A stretch of DNA of 20,405 nt from Clostridiales bacterium (GTDB lineage Bacteria > Bacillota_A > Clostridia > Saccharofermentanales > Saccharofermentanaceae): assembly GCA_024695545.1 (NCBI GenBank), contig JAILHZ010000085.1, forward strand, positions 1 through 20,405, given 5' to 3'. The notes under the pieces were generated by a model that searched no databases, had not been told where the DNA came from, and saw nothing but the letters and a program-made list of their open reading frames with translations. How positions within the stretch are numbered: the stretch's first letter is position 1; each line of letters begins with the position of its first letter. Both the position numbers and the translations under genes were made by a program. Positions 15,904 to 20,405 of the stretch are shown in pieces.

Positions 15904-15978
15904 CTGATATATTTACGCAGGCAATTACTAAAAAGACATAATAACAGGCATTATTCTGACACAAGACGACAGATTTTG

Positions 15979-15992
15979 AAAAGACATCTTTT
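15979..15992. promoter_or_regulatory. Inverted repeat just upstream of the polysaccharide synthase gene
   Basis: AAAAGA (15979-15984) and TCTTTT (15987-15992) surround CA, 27 nt before the ATG and 10 nt before the GAGGTGA ribosome site (16002-16008). CTGACA (15956-15961) is a -35-like match but has no good -10. This may be an operator; AT-rich chance symmetry is possible. Confidence 0.3.
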
Positions 15993-16018
15993 GTGACATT
16001 TGAGGTGAACGCGACGTA

Positions 16019-17809
16019 ATGAACTTTAACTGGATGGTGGAATTCGTTTTTTGGTATCCGGCCATTATGGCGATGCTATGGGTACTGGGTTCCCTGATTT
16101 TCTATTATTCCAACGAGAGAAAGCATTCACTAAAACTCGAGAGGACACCTTTCGTGTCTATTCTCATGCCCGCGCATAACGAGAGTTCCGTACTCGTTCC
16201 GGTCGTCGAGCAGATGACGAAACTGAACTATCCGGAATACGAGATCATCCTGATCAACGACGGAAGCTCCGACGATACTTCACAAGTAATGAAGGCGCTT
16301 TGCAAGAAGTATTCCTGCGTACGTGTCGTCGACTTAAAGAAGAACTGTGGAAAAGCAAATGCACTCTATCTGGGCCTGATCGCATCCAAAGGTGAGATCC
16401 TGGTCGGTGTCGATGCTGACTCCTACCTCGATAAGGATGCACTCCGCTATCTGGTTTCCCACTTTGTAAATAAGAACAACGGTGAGCGCGTCGGTGCGGT
16501 TACAGGAAACCCGCGCGTTAGAAACAGAGGCTCTCTTCTCGGCAAGATCCAGCTCTGCGAATACGCCAGCATTATCAGCCTGATTAAGAGAACACAGAGA
16601 GTCCTCGGAAAAGTCATGACGGTTTCGGGTGTCTGTGTGGCATATAGAAAAAGAGCACTTCTGGACTGCGGTTTCTGGGACCGCGACATGATGACCGAAG
16701 ATATCGCCGTTACCTGGAAGCTCGAGAAGAACTTCTGGGATGTGCGTTACGAACCGAGAGCACTCTGCTGGATGCTTGTTCCCGAGACGATCAAGGGTCT
16801 CTGGAGACAGAGAAAGCGCTGGGCAGAGGGAGGACTGGAAGTAGTTTTCCGGCACTGGGATATCTTCAAGAGCTGGAGAAGAAGAAGACTGACTCCCGTA
16901 TATCTGGAGCAGGTGGCTACATTCTTCTGGTCTGTATGCTGGCTGTTCCTGACAGTCCTTCTCGTTGTATCCGAGATCAGGGGAGAACATGTGTACACGG
17001 ATCTTATATGGAAGAGCCAGTTCCTGTCCTTCGTGTGCCTGCTGCAGTTCTGTGTGGCGATGTTCCTGGAATCCCGTTATGACCGCGATATCATGCGCAG
17101 CACATGGTCGGTGATCTGGTATCCGATCCTGTACTGGTATCTGAATGTATTCATTACACTCGGCGCGCTTTTGAAATCGATCCTTCCGAAGAAGAAACTG
17201 GCGACCTGGAAGAGCCCGGACAGAGGTATCACTCAGTCGGAGATCGAAGAGAGCGGCGAGACGCCTATGCCTGATATGGTACTGGAAAATGTTTACGATC
17301 AGGACCTGAACCGCGAGTCCCATATCGAATATGAGAACAAGCAGAAACTGTGGAAGAGAGTTATCGGGATTATCCTGACCGCGGTCGCCTGGATCTATAT
17401 GCTGATCTACTTTGCTTACATGATCTACGGCATTATCTGCGACAAGACGGGAAGACCGGTCAAAGAATTCCTGTTCTATAACTATGAGCGGATCCGTCAG
17501 ACTGAGCGCTTCTTCGGAATACTTTGTATGGCGATCTTTATTGAACTGCTTGTCCTGATCCTCTGGAAAGAGTACAACAAGAGAAGATTCGGTACGAAAA
17601 GAAGAAGAAAATTCGCTCCGGATATTTCGGATCAGGAGATCGATGACTATTTCCAGTTAGATCCTAAGCTGAGCGCTGTCTTCCATAACGACAAGTATAT
17701 CGAGGTCGAAGAGACACCTGTACCGGATGGTATCGGCCAGGGAAGAAAGGCGATGAAAGAGCACAAGCGGAAGATGCAGGAAGAAAGGATGCGCCGAAGC
17801 GCAACCTGA
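16019..17809 (+). CDS. pgaC: PgaC-type poly-N-acetylglucosamine synthase with fused PgaD-like tail
   Basis: The 596-residue processive family 2 glycosyltransferase has a membrane segment at 10-30. Its cytoplasmic GT-A domain contains 'PAHNE', 'INDGSSDD' (79-86), 'NCGKANAL', the DxD 'DAD' (132-134), 'TED' (226-228) and 'QRKRW' (264-268). All catalytic signatures of hyaluronan, cellulose and PNAG synthases are present. Membrane segments at about 299-320, 333-350 and 362-386 follow. Residues 441-525 add two more segments with 'AWIYMLIYFAYMIYGI' and 'RFFGILCMAIFIELLVLILW', like PgaD/IcaD, the small partner of PgaC/IcaA. In E. coli, PgaC plus PgaD bind c-di-GMP, which activates synthesis. The tail (526-596) is charged and cytoplasmic. 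No PgaB-type deacetylase gene is in the window. The polymer is inferred; a related beta-glycan is possible. Confidence 0.85.
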   Translation: MNFNWMVEFVFWYPAIMAMLWVLGSLIFYYSNERKHSLKLERTPFVSILMPAHNESSVLVPVVEQMTKLNYPEYEIILINDGSSDDTSQVMKALCKKYSCVRVVDLKKNCGKANALYLGLIASKGEILVGVDADSYLDKDALRYLVSHFVNKNNGERVGAVTGNPRVRNRGSLLGKIQLCEYASIISLIKRTQRVLGKVMTVSGVCVAYRKRALLDCGFWDRDMMTEDIAVTWKLEKNFWDVRYEPRALCWMLVPETIKGLWRQRKRWAEGGLEVVFRHWDIFKSWRRRRLTPVYLEQVATFFWSVCWLFLTVLLVVSEIRGEHVYTDLIWKSQFLSFVCLLQFCVAMFLESRYDRDIMRSTWSVIWYPILYWYLNVFITLGALLKSILPKKKLATWKSPDRGITQSEIEESGETPMPDMVLENVYDQDLNRESHIEYENKQKLWKRVIGIILTAVAWIYMLIYFAYMIYGIICDKTGRPVKEFLFYNYERIRQTERFFGILCMAIFIELLVLILWKEYNKRRFGTKRRRKFAPDISDQEIDDYFQLDPKLSAVFHNDKYIEVEETPVPDGIGQGRKAMKEHKRKMQEERMRRSAT

Positions 17810-17821
17810 TCTTCTGAAAAA

Positions 17822-18301
17822 TCACTGCATTCCGAGAAGATCGAAATCATCCTTCATTTTGGCGATGATCACCGGCGCGCCGGGTGCTTTTTCCGCATCA
17901 GCATCTGCCTTATCAAGAAAAGAGAGGCCTGAAGCGGAGATACCTCTGACCAGATATCCGTTATCGGCCTTCCCTGCGATCACACCTGTGTAAAACGAGT
18001 AGTTCTTCTTGGAAAGGTTCGAATATGTGGAAATGAGATTGTATATGGAATATATCGGCAGGAGCATTACGAACAGGAATGCGATAATGATTTTGATGCT
18101 GTATATAATGACGTGAAAGATACTGACAAACAGAAGGATCGCAGCCACCACAATTGCCATGAGCAAAAGTGTGCCGCCAAAGAGCTTCCATGCGGACGAT
18201 TTCTTTTTCGATGTATACAGCTGCACCAGCGCATCAGAAGGTGTATATGGTGAAACTGCGGAAAAATCTATATTTGAAGGTGTAGCTTGGGATTCGGACA
18301 T
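17822..18301 (-). CDS. Small membrane protein with two membrane segments, function unknown
   Basis: The 159-residue protein is not recognised. It has a polar N-terminus ('MSESQATPSNIDFSAVSPYT'), two hydrophobic segments at about 42-65 and 68-90 ('LLLMAIVVAAILLFVSIFHV', 'IIYSIKIIIAFLFVMLLPIY'), and a C-terminal soluble part of about 65 residues ending 'DDFDLLGMQ'. The ATG at 18301 has AGGAG 8 nt upstream. Extending to 18370 adds 23 residues that run through the ribosome site and 5' leader, so that was rejected. It converges on pgaC with only 12 nt between stops and no terminator in the gap. Its own promoter is at 18373-18401. Confidence 0.75.
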   Translation of the reverse strand: MSESQATPSNIDFSAVSPYTPSDALVQLYTSKKKSSAWKLFGGTLLLMAIVVAAILLFVSIFHVIIYSIKIIIAFLFVMLLPIYSIYNLISTYSNLSKKNYSFYTGVIAGKADNGYLVRGISASGLSFLDKADADAEKAPGAPVIIAKMKDDFDLLGMQ

Positions 18302-18372
18302 TGTAAGACTCCTTTTGGCAACGGGGCGAGGTATCGGTCCCGGCCGGATATGTGTTTTTTCAAAGTTCAATT

Positions 18373-18401
18373 ATTGTATCACTTCCGTCCTGGTTCCGCA
18401 A
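18373..18401 (-). promoter_or_regulatory. Promoter of the two-TM protein gene
   Basis: On the minus strand an extended -10, TGATACAAT (TACAAT at 18373-18378), lies 17 bp from TTGCGG (18396-18401). The -35 is weak, but TGn compensates. Transcription would start near 18366. Confidence 0.55.
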
Positions 18402-18405
18402 AATA

Positions 18406-18439
18406 ACCGAAAAGCCTGAAATATCAGACTTTTGACGGT
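18406..18439 (+). terminator. Terminator-like hairpin before the tRNA promoter
   Basis: ACCG-AAAAG-C-CTGA (18406-18419) pairs with TCAG-A-CTTTT-GA-CGGT (18424-18439), with a mismatch, a GA bulge and an AATA loop. CTTTT on the plus strand gives a modest U-tract. It would stop read-through from pgaC, which has no terminator of its own, before the tRNA gene. Confidence 0.4.
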
Positions 18440-18465
18440 TTGAACGAGAAAAAGACAATAAGTTG

Positions 18466-18494
18466 TGGAAATGTTTGCTTTTCTATGTTAGAAT
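18466..18494 (+). promoter_or_regulatory. Promoter of tRNA-Ser
   Basis: TGGAAA (18466-18471), a 17-bp spacer and TAGAAT (18489-18494) with a preceding TG (extended -10). Transcription would start near 18501, some 33 nt before the mature tRNA. Confidence 0.65.
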
Positions 18495-18533
18495 ATCTCA
18501 TGTCGCTTCGATAGAAGCAAATGACTTCGGCAT

Positions 18534-18626
18534 GGAGAAGTACCCAAGAGGCCGAAGGGGAGGCTTTGCTAAAGCTTTAGGTGGTGTAACAGCCGCGCGA
18601 GGGTTCGACTCCCTCCTTCTCCGCCA
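18534..18626 (+). tRNA. tRNA-Ser (anticodon GCU)
   Basis: The acceptor stem GGAGAAG (18534-18540) pairs with CTTCTCC (18616-18622), followed by discriminator G and encoded CCA (18624-18626). The anticodon stem AGGCT/AGCTT (18561-18565, 18573-18577) holds loop TTGCTAA with anticodon GCT at 18568-18570. A long variable arm and the T arm (GAGGG-TTCGACT-CCCTC) make it class II. It decodes AGC and AGU. Its 3' end adjoins an integrase gene pointing toward it, so it is the likely integration target. Confidence 0.97.
18601..18626 (+). other. Probable attachment site (attL core) in the tRNA 3' end
   Basis: Tyrosine integrases commonly target the T arm and acceptor end of tRNA genes and leave that segment duplicated at the far end. 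Here the intact tRNA 3' end is followed by a terminator and the integrase gene. The second copy should lie beyond the right edge of the window, so the exact core cannot be fixed. Confidence 0.5.
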
Positions 18627-18634
18627 AATTTGAG

Positions 18635-18673
18635 ATCCTGAAAGCCTGAAACTACGGGCTTTCGGGATTTTTC
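18635..18673 (+). terminator. Intrinsic terminator of tRNA-Ser
   Basis: ATCCTGAAAGCC (18635-18646) and GGCTTTCGGGAT (18657-18668) form a 12-bp stem with one wobble pair and a 10-nt loop, followed by TTTTTC and further T-rich sequence on the plus strand. Confidence 0.85.
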
Positions 18674-18692
18674 TTTTCTTCTAAAATGTCAT

Positions 18693-18712
18693 TTGACCAC
18701 TAAATTGACCAC
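18693..18712 (+). repeat. Direct repeat TTGACCAC x2 between tRNA and integrase gene
   Basis: TTGACCAC occurs at 18693-18700 and 18705-18712, 12 bp apart, in the 110 bases between the tRNA and the integrase stop. Position and spacing fit arm-type integrase binding sites (recognised by the N-terminal domain of Tn916-type integrases). Confidence 0.5.
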
Positions 18713-18736
18713 AATTATGATCCAAGAGAATGGTTT

Positions 18737-19903
18737 CTATGAGACTTTATTGATGAATTTCTGCATGTTCTTGGCAGAACGTTGCTTCATCTCTTTGCTA
18801 ACGTGTCCGTATTTATCAAGCGTGAAGGACGCGGTTGAATGCCCCATATTGTCCTGCAAAGTCTTTATATCGTCACCACTCTCGAGTGAGGCCACAGCAT
18901 AAGTGTGTCGAAGATCGTGAAATCTCTTTTTCTCGATGCCGAGGCTTTTAACGATCCTCTTGTAGTTGTTGTACACTGTCGAGTGACAAAGATGGCTCCC
19001 CAGTTCGTTGGTAAAAACGAGATTCCACTCGTTATTCCAAGCAGATCCGGCGTTTTGGGCACATTGCTGTTGCCAGACAAGTTGTCGTTGGAGCATATCC
19101 AGTACCGCCGGAGCCACACCGATGTATCTCTCATGACCATTCTTTGTTCGATCGAGATGGTAATATGCTCCCTTATGGTGTGAGGATCTTTTCAGTTGCT
19201 TGTCGATCAGGATCATGTTGTTCTCGAAATCTACACAATCCCAAGACAACCCCAGTACTTCACCTTGGCGAAGTCCGGTAAACAAAGTCAAATAGTAGAC
19301 GATCTCATACTTGTGGCCTTTGATTGCTTCGAGAAATCGGGAAATGTCCTCATTCTCGAGAGGCTCGATCTTGGTTTTATACGTCTTTGGTAGCTGGCAT
19401 TTGTCTGTAGGGTTCTGTTTGAGCTCTCCTAGCAGATAAGCCTGAGTCAAAGCCTTGTGAAGTACACCGTGGATGTTCTTAATGGTTTTAACGCTTAGTT
19501 TGCCACTTTCCAAAAGAGAATTGTAGAACTTCTGTATCTGCGTAGTCTTAAGTTCTTTTAGTTTGATTCTGCCAAGTGCCGGTATGATGTGGTTGTTGCA
19601 GATATTGGTATAAGAATCCAGTGTGAAATCCTTCACCGAAGGCTTCACATAGGTGTTAAGCCAGCACTCCAACCACTCTGAAACCGTATACTTCGAGGCA
19701 GCTGTATAAGTGCCCTCGTCGATCTCGACAGTAATCTGAGCCAGTTTCTTCCTGACCTCTTCCTGTGTCTTACCATACACAGATTTGCGTACATACTTTC
19801 CGGCGCCATCAGTCGCAGGAATGGAATAGATTCCTTCCCATCTACCGTCTGCGCGCAATCTTATGCAACCACTTCCGTTTGCGTTTCTTTTCATTCTAGC
19901 CAT
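18737..19903 (-). CDS. int: Site-specific tyrosine recombinase (integrase, Tn916/phage type)
   Basis: The 388-residue protein has three parts. Residues 10-50 are an N-terminal arm-binding domain of the AP2-like kind ('GCIRLRADGRWEGIYSI'). Residues about 72-165 are a SAM-like core-binding domain ('TVSEWLECWLNTYVKPSV'). The catalytic domain follows with the full set: Arg212 in 'TGLRQGEVLGLSW', Lys254, His329 and Arg332 in 'HDLRHTYA', His355 in 'MGHST', and the nucleophile Tyr365 in 'LDKYGHV'. It should be active. The ATG at 19903 lies 4-5 nt after AAAGGAGG; a second Met (codon 4) lies downstream. It points at tRNA-Ser and is 48 nt downstream of the DUF6076-like gene, probably in the same transcript. 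No excisionase gene is seen in the visible part. Confidence 0.95.
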   Translation of the reverse strand: MARMKRNANGSGCIRLRADGRWEGIYSIPATDGAGKYVRKSVYGKTQEEVRKKLAQITVEIDEGTYTAASKYTVSEWLECWLNTYVKPSVKDFTLDSYTNICNNHIIPALGRIKLKELKTTQIQKFYNSLLESGKLSVKTIKNIHGVLHKALTQAYLLGELKQNPTDKCQLPKTYKTKIEPLENEDISRFLEAIKGHKYEIVYYLTLFTGLRQGEVLGLSWDCVDFENNMILIDKQLKRSSHHKGAYYHLDRTKNGHERYIGVAPAVLDMLQRQLVWQQQCAQNAGSAWNNEWNLVFTNELGSHLCHSTVYNNYKRIVKSLGIEKKRFHDLRHTYAVASLESGDDIKTLQDNMGHSTASFTLDKYGHVSKEMKQRSAKNMQKFINKVS

Positions 19904-19951
19904 TTTTCCTCCTTTCTTCTGGTATGTATAAACAAGTGTCAGTCAGCCCAC

Positions 19952-20405
19952 TTATTCCCGTAAATAATTATCTTTGAACCATTTTTCCAGTTCATCGTAG
20001 GTAATCTCACCTTCGAGGCACAGGTCTCGCATAGCCCGTGCTACTTCGCTCCAGGCAGCAAAATGATCCTCTGAGATCTGTCCCTTCTTCTTCCTTGCGA
20101 AAGTCGCCTTATAGTTCCTCTGGTACAGTATTTGTGTTTCATCGCTATATAAATTCCGCACATGCGAGCGAAGTCGTCCTACGTCAAAGCACGTTTTTCC
20201 TATATCCTTTTCGTACCGTGCAGTCTCGATCACTCTCGGACAGTTCTTGATCTTGCTGTCTGTGGCAAAAGCGAAGTATCTTCTGCAGTTCGAACAGCAC
20301 TGGAAGTGATAGTATTGGACGTATCTGTTGCACAGATATGATATCAGATCATCGAATGTGTCCGGTACGAACGTTTCTATATACTTCGGTCCTGAATAGG
20401 GATTA
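19952..20405 (-). CDS. DUF6076-like protein with Cys-rich motif (5' end outside the window)
   Basis: The frame is open from the stop at 19952 to the window edge (first full codon ends at 20404), giving 150 visible residues. A GTG at 20233 would give only 93 and would cut off the clear motif. The visible part reads 'NPYSGPKYIETFVPDTFDD...', then 'CCSNCRRYF' and 'KNCPRV', then 'GKTCFDVGRLRS', a CxxC...C...C pattern suggesting a zinc site. Next come Tyr/Arg/Lys-rich helices and 'GEITYDELEKWFKDNYLRE'. From memory this matches the C-terminal half of DUF6076 proteins, which are common in clostridial genomes and mobile elements and have no known function. The stop is 48 nt before the integrase start. 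Confidence 0.7.
   Translation of the reverse strand, partial: NPYSGPKYIETFVPDTFDDLISYLCNRYVQYYHFQCCSNCRRYFAFATDSKIKNCPRVIETARYEKDIGKTCFDVGRLRSHVRNLYSDETQILYQRNYKATFARKKKGQISEDHFAAWSEVARAMRDLCLEGEITYDELEKWFKDNYLRE

Larger units (their letters stand above)
18627..20405. mobile_element. Left end of an integrated mobile element (integrative element or prophage)
   Basis: The segment starts at the tRNA-Ser 3' end and carries a tyrosine integrase facing the tRNA, preceded by a small-domain gene of the DUF6076 type. It runs off the right edge, so its class (conjugative element, satellite or prophage) cannot be told. Confidence 0.65.

Noticed and set aside
15825..16018. c-di-GMP riboswitch upstream of the synthase gene
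   Set aside because: I looked for the conserved GEMM-I core because of the c-di-GMP context and did not find it; control more likely acts on the protein.
16334..17323. 329-codon frame opposite pgaC
   Set aside because: No family features; the plus frame holds all glycosyltransferase motifs.
19952..20233. 93-residue protein starting at GTG 20233
   Set aside because: The frame stays open to the window edge and includes a Cys motif upstream, so this is the end of a larger gene.

Overview
The window looks like chromosome of an anaerobic, low-to-medium GC Bacillota, most likely a clostridial lineage. The evidence is an oxygen-sensitive class III ribonucleotide reductase, strong AGGAGG-type ribosome binding sites, heavy use of AGA for arginine, and an AEC permease, MerR hybrid and hemolysin III of clostridial type. 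The genus cannot be fixed from the sequence. No stretch over 300 bases lacks a gene.

Left part (1-2853). The end of a HAD phosphatase is followed 6 nt later by an AEC-family permease. Facing them on the minus strand is an alanine-rich, coiled-coil protein of unknown function, with its own promoter and terminator.

Nucleotide reduction block (2953-7227). nrdG, nrdD and a trxB-like gene lie in a row. NrdD ends in a fused glutaredoxin-like domain (CPKC), and the reductase gene starts 4 nt after it. That reductase lacks the usual NADPH-binding HRRxxxR motif. The set therefore reads as a self-contained electron path to a class III reductase, possibly fed by ferredoxin. Two NrdR-like boxes 32 bp apart overlap the -35 of a promoter in front of nrdD.

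MerR hybrid (7273-8584). A MerR DNA-binding domain is fused to a SAM-dependent methyltransferase. Its promoter has the 19-bp spacer typical of MerR targets, so autoregulation is likely.

Envelope and signalling block (8596-18301). On the minus strand, a LacI-like sensor/GGDEF diguanylate cyclase precedes a very unusual three-domain protein: membrane acyltransferase-3, CapA-like phosphoesterase fold and SGNH hydrolase. On the plus strand are a hemolysin III/PAQR protein, RmuC, and a PgaC-type polysaccharide synthase with a PgaD-like tail. PgaC/PgaD systems are known c-di-GMP-controlled poly-N-acetylglucosamine synthases and IcaC is an acyltransferase-3. The block may thus be a scattered exopolysaccharide locus that makes, decorates and controls one polymer; that link is inference. 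A small two-TM protein faces the synthase gene.

Right end (18466-20405). tRNA-Ser(GCU) with promoter and terminator is followed directly by a tyrosine integrase pointing at the tRNA 3' end and by the end of a DUF6076-like gene. This is the left boundary of an integrated mobile element that continues past the window.
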